NCBI GenBank assembly: GCA_003313425.1 | Contig: NHZP01000013.1 | Span: 372,001 to 436,000 of the forward strand | Length of the DNA stretch: 64,000 bases | DNA from: Pseudopyrenochaeta lycopersici | Lineage: Eukaryota > Ascomycota > Dothideomycetes > Pleosporales > Pseudopyrenochaetaceae | Reading direction: 5' to 3' | Shown here: in pieces, positions 46,327-57,232 of the stretch | How positions within the stretch are numbered: position 1 is the first letter of the stretch | Layout: the number at the start of each line of letters is the position of its first letter | Made by a program: the position numbers and the translations under genes | The notes under the pieces: generated by a model | The model's database searches: none | What the model was told of the DNA's origin: nothing | Seen by the model: only the letters and a program-made list of their open reading frames with translations

Positions 46327-46744
46327 ATCCATCCATCAATATCCTGGCTAAAAGAAAGTTATTAAGGGGAGAGATTATCAAAATGGAATTTAGTGGTCTC
46401 GTAAGGCTGTTAGGAGCAGTACAGAGGGTAAGGCCTTAATGTCGAGAAATACTTTCTTCAGTGGAAAAGTGCAGTAGTGTAGCGTGGTGCATCCAGAGGA
46501 GGGTTCGGCTGCTATCGGCATGTTTCGCTCGGCGGCCACGGCGTTTCAAAGATGCTTGAAGCATAACAGCATTGGAATTTCATCAAGTTTGAGTTTGAGC
46601 GCTCGCGAATGGGTCTTCACACTTTTTCATACATTCTATTGATATGTAAAATTCAGATTACTGCTGGGATAACCCTACTAAATCTTATCGAACATCAGGT
46701 ACGCAGCTAAGTGCTTAGCTAACCGAACTTAACCAAAACCATTC
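46327..46744. other. Intergenic between convergent genes
   Basis: These 418 bases lie between the DUF1774-type stop codon and the GH16-like stop codon. AT-rich 3' flanks, nothing else seen. Confidence 0.55.
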
Positions 46745-47679
46745 CTACAATGTCGTTACCAACAAGTTTCGGACGGAGAATGCTGTATCTGTTTTGAAGT
46801 CAGCTTTCATCTCAGACTAGGCTAGTAACTCACTTGTATTCGGCCCGGGCGATCCACTACTGCCCTCCATCTGCAGATTAATTATCCTACCAGTGGTTAG
46901 TCGGTTTGACTGCGTCTTCAACACCGCTTGCCTTAAGCACACTTCACTTACAGCCAGAACGGTTTCCCCACATAATCCCTCCCATAATGTGTCGTGACCT
47001 CCACCCCATCGATGAAATACTTGACCTGTACAATCCCTCCACCATTGTCCCTCAACTGACACTTGATGTCATGCCATTGCCCCGGGTTGGGGTAATTGAT
47101 GTCCCTCGCTGATACTGAGGAACTAGTGTTGAAAGTGTTGAAGCTAATCTTGCCGCTACCTTTCCATTCAGCCATATCGACTTCTGGTGGCCAAGTCTTG
47201 GACCCAGTGAGCCAGAACGCGGGCCACGTTCCTTTCGTTGTGGTTGCTAGGAAGGACGCACTGAAGACGAGGCCGCCAGAGGTGGGGACCGTGAAGAGCT
47301 GTTTTGCACCTACGGCGCCAGACAGATAATTGATAGCGATCTGATTTCCGCCGTGCGTAGCGGGCGGCTGGCCTGAGACGCGCTGTGCAGTTATGGTCAA
47401 GACTCCTGGGGATGAAATCGACACATGGGCTTTGTCCATGCGGGCTGCGCCTATAACGGGAATTCAACCCTCAGCTGTGGTTGACGATTCTATTGCAAGG
47501 TTGGAATACTTACCATTGTGCGTATTACCACCCCAAGGGTAGTTGTATGTGAAGTATTGTTCGAGATTGGCAGTACTATCAAAAACAGTTTTGGGGATGA
47601 GAGTTGTTGCGCGCTTCGTGTGTAGTGACGCAAATGTAGTAGTGACTAGGAAAGCTGCAGTTATGAAAGGAAGATGCAT
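46745..47679 (-). CDS. Secreted GH16-like glycoside hydrolase
   Basis: Four exons, 47514..47679, 46952..47450, 46834..46886 and 46745..46788, with introns of 63, 65 and 45 nt, close to 253 residues. A signal peptide (MHLPFITAAFLVTTTFAS) opens the protein. The concanavalin-type fold carries PPEVDMAEW, matching the family catalytic motif E-x-D-x-x-E. The surrounding TKGTWPAFWLTGS and PGQWHDIKCQL blocks are typical. The last small exon gives an ending (FSVRNLLVTTL) like the final strand of family members, which supports the model. GH16 enzymes cut beta-1,3 or mixed-linkage glucans or related wall polysaccharides. The short length suggests a single catalytic domain without anchor or binding module. 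Substrate unknown. Confidence 0.82.
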
Positions 47680-50600
47680 CCTGTATAATGTGATTCGAAA
47701 GCGATTTAAAGGTATGCTTTGAAGTGGAGAACAGCACTCAACCACATTTATAACTCACAAGTCATATGATTCCGTTCGACATACTCCATGTTCCGATCCG
47801 TTTCGGTGTCCATTTTTCCAGCGGCCGCTGCACCAACGTCTCTGCCTCGTATATTAGCATTATGCCCTTGCCAGAGCTCTGTTGGTGGAACGAACAGGGA
47901 ACCATCGTCATAGTTCCGAATAGAGTAGACTATGTGGAACCCCCGCGCATAAGTACCGAATCGTAATTTCCGCGTCCGAGCCGATTGGTAAAGCATACGA
48001 TGACTTGCAATATTACCCCGCAAGTCGCGTAGAAATATCTGTGCAGTCTGCAGAAAGCTTAGGGTTGATAGCTTGTATAATCTTCGCACGCATTTTGTCT
48101 TCATCTGCTACTCGTGACCACAGCAGTCGATCATCTAACATTCAGTGGGCCTTGTGCTCACGCTAAGACGTGGGGACAACGCTAAGTCCTGACAAAATGC
48201 TTTCAAGTGTCTTGTACAATGGTAAGCCCTGAACGGTAAGACGATATAGTACCGGACTTATTCATAATTATCCCACTCACGGTTTGAGCGCATCACACAT
48301 AGCTAAACTTCGTCAGTGCACTACATCCACCTTAGTCTCCATCTTATCCTTTAGCAAGCTCGTCATCATCCATCTCAGACAACATTCCCGTACGCAAATG
48401 CAAACGCTACCATGAGCGGTTACTTTGCCGTATATTGCAAAAGATACTTCACCTGTCCAGTCGGGACGCCGATCCCCCGGACGCCCGTGAAAGTCAGTCT
48501 AAGGAATGATTCTCGCCCAATGAGTTTGTACCTGACCTCCACAGCAGATCTTACACTATAATAGCTGCGTACAACTAGCCACCTACGTACGGAGTGAGGT
48601 TCTTGCGATACCACTATTCCGCCGGTGGCCCGAGATCTCTAAGTCGTGCAGAAAAGTGGCTTCGCCCGAAGTGTCACGACTTCTACTGCGTTGGATTGAC
48701 AATCCCACTGTTGTTGCCAGCGAGCACGAATAACATTCTCTTGCATGCAACGGTGATAATTTCGACTGTAGACCCTTGGCTAGTGCAAGAACATATGCCA
48801 TAGAACACCATCGCGAGTTATCCGCTAGCTGCCGTGCTTCAGAATCGGAAGTATCCCATCAGCGACCTCTAACTCCAATTCCTGTCCCTCATCATTGCTT
48901 ATTGGATCCTTATACATCAAACATATCATCGATGCACATTTCGGCAAAGTTGTGCCCCCTCCAATCATGCGGTACAAATTTTAGGACGTTTCAGATATGC
49001 AAAGCTTAGTCGCTACAGAATCTCTGAGCATGAAATTATGTACGGCTTTCAAGTGCCATTTTGGAGTTTGAGGCCTTTATGAAGGTGTAGTATAGAGTAT
49101 TCATTAAGAGTGAAACAGAGACCTTAGCATTCTCAGTGCGTTCGATACCATCTTGAGCATAGCGTTGTCACTTTGTTTCCGGGTTTTCACAAGACCTAGT
49201 TTTCAATTTAGATGCAAGATGGTTTTCGGCAGGCACGGTGCTTATATCTTTCATATCTATGTTCAGTTGGTAGTGTTGTAGAATCAAGTACAAGTCTTTT
49301 TATTTTCGTATTGCTCTTGCGAACACTGCTTACATTGTTTTAGTATAACCGGCACGTAGACACTGCAAGATTTCGCAAGCTTCGTGGCCGTGTGTACCAC
49401 ATGTAAACACTTTTGATCTAGGTAGATGATGCCAAGGGAGCTTGATAAATTTAGTCATCATGACATTGTAATCATCATTTGGACTTCGATGTCGCCCAGT
49501 GTGTGAAAGGTAGGCTTACTTTACTTTCCATCTGAATTAGTGGCGCCATTTCTCGTAACAGGCGAGACTCAAAATCCTTTGTTTGATGAGAGATTCATAC
49601 GCGCCAAAGATCGCCTTTCAATTACATCTCACCATACCAGCAGTCGTCTGCGATCGAAGGCGAGACAATCCAAACCCTGATGCCTTCACTGTGAACGACC
49701 AATGTGTAATTTAAGTAGCATATTTACACTTTTTCATATGGTACAAGGTGTTCAGCCACTCTGAGTGGAGAAAATATCGCTATAGAGTTTACCTTGGGGG
49801 AGTGATGGAGGTATGGCTGTGTGCACACTTGTAGTTTCTTTCTTTCACATTTCTACGTGATAAATCGAATTTCGAGGGAATTTATTGCTGTAATTTATCA
49901 TTTTGGAGCAGGCGGCGTTGCCTACACTGAATTTGTCCTGGCATTACGCACTCATCTGCTGGCTTGACAGGCGGAATAGGACCTGGTATAAGATCCCGGT
50001 AACAATGTTACAGCTTATTATGGGCCTGAAAGATATCTAAATACCTATTTAACTACATTCATACCAGCCGAACGAGCGTTCCAAGGCATGCTATCAATTT
50101 GCGAAAACTTAGATCTACGAAGAGAAGCCTGTACCACATACTATCACCTGCAGTTGGCACACTAGCCCATATTTTAAGCTTTGTCGATAATTTAAGATTC
50201 CCAAAAGTATATTTAATTGCGAGGCATCATATACTATAGCCACTATAGAGAGTAGCCCACAATCTGTTGGGCTAACATTCTGCTCGTAGCTGGTGTGGGT
50301 TACCATACTAAATGCCTTGAAGTGTTACATCACATAATTTCTGACAGGGAGATTGAGAGTCCGATCTCCCATCGAAGTACTTTAGTGTATTTTTATGACG
50401 ATTTTCAGACTACTACAGGGCGGAAATGTGTCTAGATACTTGTGGCTGCATGCCCTCTTGACCACTCAACATAAGGTACCTCGACCCAAAACTCCATTAA
50501 CGAACGAAGGGTACCCTATTACATACCCATCGTAGATTTACGTCCTCTTAAAACTGTAGACATAGTCTAACAGAGTGTAGTAATGAACTAGATCTCAACG

Positions 50601-51263
50601 TAAGCCGTGGACGGAGTTTTCAATGGCCCATGTCACTGGCTGGAGTGAAGTGTACATGGAAGATCCAGACATGTATGCGCAGTCAACCGAGGCAAGGACA
50701 CGAGGAATAAGGAAGGTCCCCAGAAGACCTTGGTCATGGTCTCCAGACGATGCCATCTCTTTGCAGCTTATCTGGAGACTTGCAATGACACAATTTCTCT
50801 CCAAGGACATGCATATGCACAACTCACAACGCTGAGCAATGCCTTCGGACTGTCTGCACGCGCCAATTACAGCGCTCCAATGTATGCGTATGATGTCGAA
50901 CTTGAAGAATTGCAATTCAAAATGCTACCGATTGCGAACCTGGTATCCTGCTCTTATCCTAACCCAATTCAAACCTGTAACGCTATCAAACAAGACAAAT
51001 CCCATTCCATGCAGTACAAAAAGCAATGAGGACCGAACCTCCCCTCATCATGCTAATCCAGAAAAGGAGATCTTACAATGGCCGTCATGAAAGGCAAATG
51101 CAAAGTGACGGAACCACACCCAATAGAGACGGAAACACGCTCAATGATAATAGGGAGTTAAAAAATGTACTAGTGAAGCCACGGATGGGCGTGATATGAA
51201 AACAGAGCAATGAATGCGAATATGTAAATGTAAAACGCCCTGCTCGCTCCCTGTAACAATGAT
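47680..51263. other. Gene-free interval
   Basis: These 3.6 kb are moderately AT-rich and hold no supported gene. A plus-strand 70-codon frame at 50623..50835 has good composition but no family resemblance. No terminal repeats, transposase fragments or tRNAs were recognised. Confidence 0.5.
47747..47752 (-). promoter_or_regulatory. TATA box of the GH16-like gene
   Basis: TATAAA on the minus strand lies 68 bp upstream of the ATG at 47679, at a typical spacing. Confidence 0.45.
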
Positions 51264-54200
51264 TTAGACTTTTGGTTTTGGCAAACCCCTCTCCTGGCTA
51301 TTCTGCGAGTAATAATCACTATGTTGTGAATAGGAAATGGAATGCGAGAGATAGTCGGCGAGGTCGTTCGATGCCTGCGTATTCTCGTCGCATTTGTGTA
51401 TGCATTCTATATCGTAGTATGGATGCTGTAACGCTTTCGCAGATGCTGTCTGCTCGTGGGACGAGCCAGTGGAAGGCGTGGCAATCGGAGGGCTGGTATC
51501 GGTAGAGCCGATAGCTCTTGGTATAGCATGGTGAAACTCGGGGATCAAGATGCTTGGTGGTCGGATCGTCGTGTTCGATATTTTCTCCTCCAGCGCCTTG
51601 TCTTGAACATCAGCGACGCGCAGTACGTCCACTGGTCCTACGCCAAGCGCAGCTGGTTGTAACTTCGAAAGGCTCGCTTGAGACATTGGCTTCGGGGGTG
51701 ATGCTGGAGTTGTATATATTGTGATTTCCTCTGGCTTGATTACGGGCTGCTCACCACCAACACCCTCATCAAACATTGTGCCGTCTTTTTCATCCCACAA
51801 CCTCTCATCGATCCTTGCCTCCTCTTCTTTCGACATTCTGAGATCCCGGATGCTTTCGTCCAGACTATGTCGAATCCTCTCGCTTTCATATGACACTCGC
51901 GCCGGTTCTGCGAAGCCCGAATCTTGGTGCAGCGGTAGGTGATGTCCTGTAGCTATTGAGAAGCCAGTTCCAACTCTTCTCGTATCTTCTGAGCGGTCGA
52001 AAATAGAGAATCCTGTATTTGTGCGCGTTGGTGCTGCGGAGTTGGGTACTGATGAGTCCATCGCAAGTTCATGTTCTAGGTTGGCAAGTGTTGTGGAGTC
52101 TGGGATCTGAGGGTGTCGGTTATGGTGGTATTGTGTGTCTGTGGAAGCTTGATGTTGTGCCTGTGATTGCGCGAGTTGATGAACACGGTCACTAAAGGAT
52201 GCTTTGCTTCCCACACCTCGATGATGCGCTGTGTCATGCGGTTCTTCAAGGCTACCTAGCGAGAGCTGCGGTTCGGTTGGCTGGAGTTCAGCAATCTTTG
52301 GCAGACTCAGCGGAGTATCTTCAGATGTTTTGCTTGCCAAAAACGAATTCTCCATCTCACTTGGCGGAGTCGTGATACAGATATCTTTTGGTTCTTGAGT
52401 CGCGAAGTCGTGGACGCCGATCTCGCCACATCCTCGCTGGACGAGTTTTGTATCCCCGTCAACATAGACTTGCTCCCATCTCGTTTCTCGACTAGCGGGA
52501 AGGCTAGCGAGCTCATTCTCTAGCTCCGAATCGTCGAGCGACATGACCGATCGATGACCGGGGTACGGCGAACAATCGCTTGTTCTGTTCCTGCTATTGC
52601 TTCTTGCGGGATGTGGAGATCGCCCGCGGTTGGCATTGTTGTCGTTATTTGGAATGATATAGGAGCCGGACGATGCCGGATATTCCGTGGGTGGCACGTT
52701 GACGTTTTCGAACGACGATTGATTTCTTGAATGCCGACGATGCTGTGAGATGTCTTCTAGGTCCACAGCTGTGGCGGGGTCGATGTACTCTTTATCACTC
52801 CTGTGCGTTGAGACGCTCTCTCTCGACGTTACCTTGGACTTGGGCACCTGTTCCTGACCTTGAACTGGGAACCTTTTGAGCAGATCTGTTGCAGATGGAC
52901 GACCACGAGGACTATCGCTCAAGCACGACCTGATGATGTCTTTGAAATACTCCGGAACATCGGAATGATGACGATTCAGGGTGCGCGTTAAGGGTCGATC
53001 CTGGCGCTCTGGCTCGTCTTGCTGCTCGGCGAGGGCCCACAGGACCATACCGAGCTGGTAGAGGTCCGACTTGACGCCTATGTAGATTGATATGCGTTGA
53101 CCACTCTCGATGAGCTTTGCTAGCTCAGGTGGCTCCCACCCCACAGGACAGCCGCGGCGATTGATGTCAATGATCTTGGCATCGTCATTGTGGTCGATGA
53201 CAATGTTGGACAGGGTAAAGTCCCCTTGTACAAATCCAGCCTCGTGTATTTCAGAGAGGCCTTCGATGATCTGACGTGCCCACCTCTCGCGGCGTTCCCA
53301 GTGTAGCTGGCCTGTTGGCTTGTAGTCATAAATCATGTCCACCAACGCACCTTGCTCGGCATAGCTAATTAACAGCCCTTTGATCAACTCATTCTGCTCG
53401 TCAACGATGATGCCTTCGAATCTGATGACGGACTTGGAGTATTGGAGGCTTGACAGTGCGTTGATCTCGTAGAGGAATTCTTCGACAGCGTCAGGGCCTG
53501 GGATCTCCTTCTTGATGTATGCTCTGTTGTTGACAGATACCTTGTAGACGAAGCCTGAGATGTGAGAGTCAAAGGCGACTGCGTTTTCCCTAAAACGCCT
53601 GCAGTCGAGATGGTCAATGGCGGAGGTGGAGGGGTAAGGAATGATCTCATTCACATCTTCGGTCACATGGACGTGCAGGCGGCCGTCGGCGGTTTCAAGC
53701 TTGAGGTTTGTCACAGTGTCGTAGAATTGTATGTCTGGCAGGGAGTCACGGATGGCTTCGTATATCCTTGCGCTCTTGTCTCGTTGATAGTGCAGTGTCT
53801 TGAGATCGGCTTCCAGAGACTCTGGCTCTAGTTGGCGGTAGTCGCAGGACACGGTCACTCGTCTCCACTTGTTGGGCTCCTCGGCGTAGGTGATGAAGAA
53901 CTTTTCTCGGTCGGACATGTCTCGGAAGTGCATGCTGAGATTCAAGATCCACTTTGCCTCGAGCTCCTCCTGCAGTCGTAATTCGTCAATGTCGGATCCT
54001 GAGCGGTGCGAGCCATGCTCCGAGTATGCGTCTTCCACGTGGATGGGCGGCGCGTCGCCTGCAGACGTGTACTCTTCAGCCTCGTCCACGCCGTAGTCGA
54101 CTTGTCGTGCGCCTGCGGGTATGTTTGAGTCTGGGCCTCCGCCAATGGTGGTTTCTGGGAGCGGTTTCTGCTGGGTATGGCTCTCGTGCGGACTGAGGAC

Positions 54201-54668
54201 GTCGGGCGCGGACATGGAGGGAACGGATAGCGGAGGGGGGGAAAGATTCCGGTTGGGGACGGCAGATTCCCTGCGGTCAGCTGATGCAGCTCGTCTCTGC
54301 TGCTCGCCTGCCAGCGGGACCTCGAGCAGCTTGTCGCGCTTCTCGCTGTTCATCCGCTTGAAGGTCAGGGGCCTGGGCAGGCCGGGCACCACCTTCCGGC
54401 TGCCTCTCCGGTGCAGCAGGCCGGCGGTGCGCGACGTGTGCTCTCCGCTCGAATGCGGCCGCCCATTCTCCTTGTCGGTGTCGTCGTGATGCTTGGCGGC
54501 CTTCTCCAGTGGGGGCGGCTCGTCGTCGTCCCTCTTCAGCCACGAGCCAATCTTCTGCAGGCTCAGGCGGTTCCACATGCTCCGATGCTCGCTGACTTCG
54601 GTGCGCGCCCTCTGCCTGCTGCGGCTCCTGCTGGACTCGCCATTGTCGGCAGACAGCAAGGGCGGCAT
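51264..54668 (-). CDS. Large fungal protein kinase with atypical catalytic loop
   Basis: This single exon codes for 1134 residues from the ATG at 54668 (MPPLLSADNGESS); the frame extends a little further only to a GTG. The N-terminal 230 residues are basic and disordered. Residues about 360–640 form a protein kinase domain. The ATP lysine is in AYIKKEIPG (Lys386). The catalytic loop is FVQGDFTLSNIVID, with Asp483 and Asn488. The metal-binding Asp501 sits in IIDINRRG, and PVGWEPPEL gives the activation-segment end. The usual HRD, lysine and DFG glycine positions are changed to QGD, Thr and DIN, a non-RD kinase that keeps the essential acids. The C-terminal 450 residues are disordered, with many SP/TP sites. 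The specific family and substrates are not known to me. Confidence 0.8.
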   Translation of the reverse strand: MPPLLSADNGESSRSRSRQRARTEVSEHRSMWNRLSLQKIGSWLKRDDDEPPPLEKAAKHHDDTDKENGRPHSSGEHTSRTAGLLHRRGSRKVVPGLPRPLTFKRMNSEKRDKLLEVPLAGEQQRRAASADRRESAVPNRNLSPPPLSVPSMSAPDVLSPHESHTQQKPLPETTIGGGPDSNIPAGARQVDYGVDEAEEYTSAGDAPPIHVEDAYSEHGSHRSGSDIDELRLQEELEAKWILNLSMHFRDMSDREKFFITYAEEPNKWRRVTVSCDYRQLEPESLEADLKTLHYQRDKSARIYEAIRDSLPDIQFYDTVTNLKLETADGRLHVHVTEDVNEIIPYPSTSAIDHLDCRRFRENAVAFDSHISGFVYKVSVNNRAYIKKEIPGPDAVEEFLYEINALSSLQYSKSVIRFEGIIVDEQNELIKGLLISYAEQGALVDMIYDYKPTGQLHWERRERWARQIIEGLSEIHEAGFVQGDFTLSNIVIDHNDDAKIIDINRRGCPVGWEPPELAKLIESGQRISIYIGVKSDLYQLGMVLWALAEQQDEPERQDRPLTRTLNRHHSDVPEYFKDIIRSCLSDSPRGRPSATDLLKRFPVQGQEQVPKSKVTSRESVSTHRSDKEYIDPATAVDLEDISQHRRHSRNQSSFENVNVPPTEYPASSGSYIIPNNDNNANRGRSPHPARSNSRNRTSDCSPYPGHRSVMSLDDSELENELASLPASRETRWEQVYVDGDTKLVQRGCGEIGVHDFATQEPKDICITTPPSEMENSFLASKTSEDTPLSLPKIAELQPTEPQLSLGSLEEPHDTAHHRGVGSKASFSDRVHQLAQSQAQHQASTDTQYHHNRHPQIPDSTTLANLEHELAMDSSVPNSAAPTRTNTGFSIFDRSEDTRRVGTGFSIATGHHLPLHQDSGFAEPARVSYESERIRHSLDESIRDLRMSKEEEARIDERLWDEKDGTMFDEGVGGEQPVIKPEEITIYTTPASPPKPMSQASLSKLQPAALGVGPVDVLRVADVQDKALEEKISNTTIRPPSILIPEFHHAIPRAIGSTDTSPPIATPSTGSSHEQTASAKALQHPYYDIECIHKCDENTQASNDLADYLSHSISYSQHSDYYSQNSQERGLPKPKV

Positions 54669-57232
54669 CTTCTGCTGTCGACGGGGGGGGCTCACGCAGC
54701 GACGCTCTGCGCGGCGCGGCGTGGTCTCTCAGCGCGCACACCCAGCCTTCTTATCGGCCTCTCTGCGGCTGCGAGGTGAGGTCGCGCGCACGGCGGGGGC
54801 GTTGCTGGCCTGGGTAGCGCGATGCGGGTGGATTGGAAGCGTGCTATCGCGCTGGCGCCCGCGGCATGCTGTGTCGGTGTCGTGTGTGACGGTGGCTTGG
54901 TGCGTCCATGGACCTAGGTCACGGCCCTTTGGACGACGCTCAGATGCGGAGGCCAAATTTCCGCAGCAAATGGTGAAGAAATATCCCGCTGTTCTATTCT
55001 TGAGGCCCAAGCGACATGCCCCGTACGCGTTGGCGCCTAACCCGCCAGACCAGGAGGGCCGCGAGACTGGCAATGGGAGGCGTGGATGCGCGAGTGCGGC
55101 TCAACAGGGCGCAGAGCAGCAGGCTGGCGGTTGACTCTTGGGCTGGGAGCGAGGATGGGCGTGCGCGAACGACGAGTTGGTGTCCGATGTGATGCGAGAT
55201 GTTGCAGCCAGGTGAGGCTGGGGGCCAGCGCCAATCAGCGGGCAAACAGCGAGCCCGACTTAGCAGCCACTCCTTTTGTGTATCCCGGGCCCCTGGCAAA
55301 CCAAAGGGATAGACGAACCGCTGGACGGGCGTTCGCGCGCTCTCTCGCTCGCTCACTCACTCACTCACGGCAGTCTCGGTGCCCGTCTCACGAGAGCGGG
55401 GGAAGGGGAGAGACAAAAAGACGAGGGTGCGTCCGTGTTTTTGGTTACTGCTCGAATGCGTGGCGGTCAAGCACTGCGCACCACATTGGACACGAGCGCT
55501 CTCACCCTGCAGCATCCGCTGCGCAAAATGCCCAAAGAAACCCCCCGCCGGGTCGAATCAGGAGCAAGTGAGCCTGAGTCGAGCCGCGAGGTACCACCGA
55601 CTTGGAACTGATTGGTGCTGTGTTGGGTGTGGCAGCCACTTTGTCAAACTGCGGTGAGAGTCGCACAATCTCACCCCCATTGCAAGCCAATATTCACCAT
55701 AGATGGCCAAATTCCAAGCACACGAATTGCCCTCTTGCCAGCCTCTCTGCCCGCCCGGCCCCTGCAACTTCATCGTCTGCTCATCTCCATCCCCTCTTTT
55801 GGGCCTGCATACATTAGCCCAGGCGTAGCCGAGTGCTAATTCTTTCACGCTGCTGCAACTCCTGGTACTTTCGGCCATGTACCCGTACACTCGAGCCCCA
55901 CTCCTGGGGCGCACCAGAGACTTTCTCGGCGTGCTTCGAGCGCAGCAGCTACTGCAACTCGACCTGCGGAGGTAATTGACTCTCGCCTACCCAATCTGTC
56001 TGGTCGTAGTATGCACCACTCGCCCCATTGACCCCATGCGAAAAAACACTTTGGTCATCTACTCGTGCCCACAGGCTGAAGAGACTGTATACGCCTCAAA
56101 GCTGCATCCAGTCACTCAGTGATTGAATTGTGAGCCCAGCGCTCTGCCTCAACCGCCTTTCATTGTCGCCTTTGACCGCAGCAAAGTGAAGCGTGCCGTG
56201 TCCGCTACCTGTTTCCTCATGCGCGCCCTGAAAGTATGACAGCAACCTCAGCCTTTTCCCAATTGTTTATTGCCATTCGCTCCCTCTCGTTCGCATCATC
56301 ATCACAGTATGCGTTGTCAGCCTTCCTTACATTGCGGCTTCTCATGCTTGACACGTCAATGTGGTTCATGCGCGCGAGGCGCTGAGACATGCCACCGACC
56401 GTCCATACAGCCAATGAGAACGCCTCACTCTCGAGCCTTAGAAACCTCACGTCGACAAAGAACAGCACATGGCAAACTAGAAGCCTACATACTCATTACT
56501 ACACCGTTACCCCGCAAGTCCGTCACGTCCTCAACGGCACGGCTACGGAGCAAGCCACAACAAAAACAAACTCTACTGCCCTTCCCCTCAGAATGAAGTG
56601 GGCGGACGGGTGGGCGGCTGACGGAAAGCCGTTATTCATCTATCGCGACGCCGTAGTGGTCCACTTTACGAAAATGCTTGTCGCAAACGTGCATGGTGGC
56701 TGCGTGCCACGATCGCCATCCCCTGTCACAACTGCTCTTCACTCTGCGTGTTTGGCTTTTGCCTGTTCGGCCCGCAGCAAGTCGTTGGCTAGACTTTTTT
56801 TGTAACAATGACTTGTGTGCGATACAAGGAAGCCACTATCTAGAAACACTCATGGCATCAAAGACAAAGCCATAAGTCGCAGGCGCGCCTTCGTCGCGGA
56901 AATCCTGGCTCATTCGGTCCGTCCCGCCTTCGGTCCCGCTTGTCAAGAAGGGATCATGCTGGATGCTCCTACCCGCTGTTCAATTGCTGAATTCGCCAAA
57001 GTAGCCATCCCTACACCTAGTATACAAGTGGTCATTCACGGCCTATCTACATCAAGGGCGACGAATCTATCAACCCGTTCACACTATCTACGCTTTAGAG
57101 AAGAGATCCTTTCTAGCAGGCCATGTATCGTCACGGCTCACGCTAGTGCTATGCAGATGCCAAAACGCCCAAAATGCGCTGCGGTTGCTTTGCTCAATAT
57201 CCACCTCTATCATTCGCGGCCTCTACTATCCC
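54669..57232. other. Upstream region of the kinase gene
   Basis: These 2.6 kb contain no supported gene. The first 700 bases are GC-rich with frames open on both strands. A CTCA/CTCACT microsatellite lies at about 55,347–55,370. The rest is pyrimidine-rich and may be kinase promoter, long leader, and the 3' flank of Lon. Confidence 0.45.

Noticed and set aside
54493..55134. 213-codon plus-strand ORF across the kinase start
   Set aside because: It overlaps the kinase N-terminus on the opposite strand, has arginine-rich composition typical of shadow frames, and shows no family resemblance.
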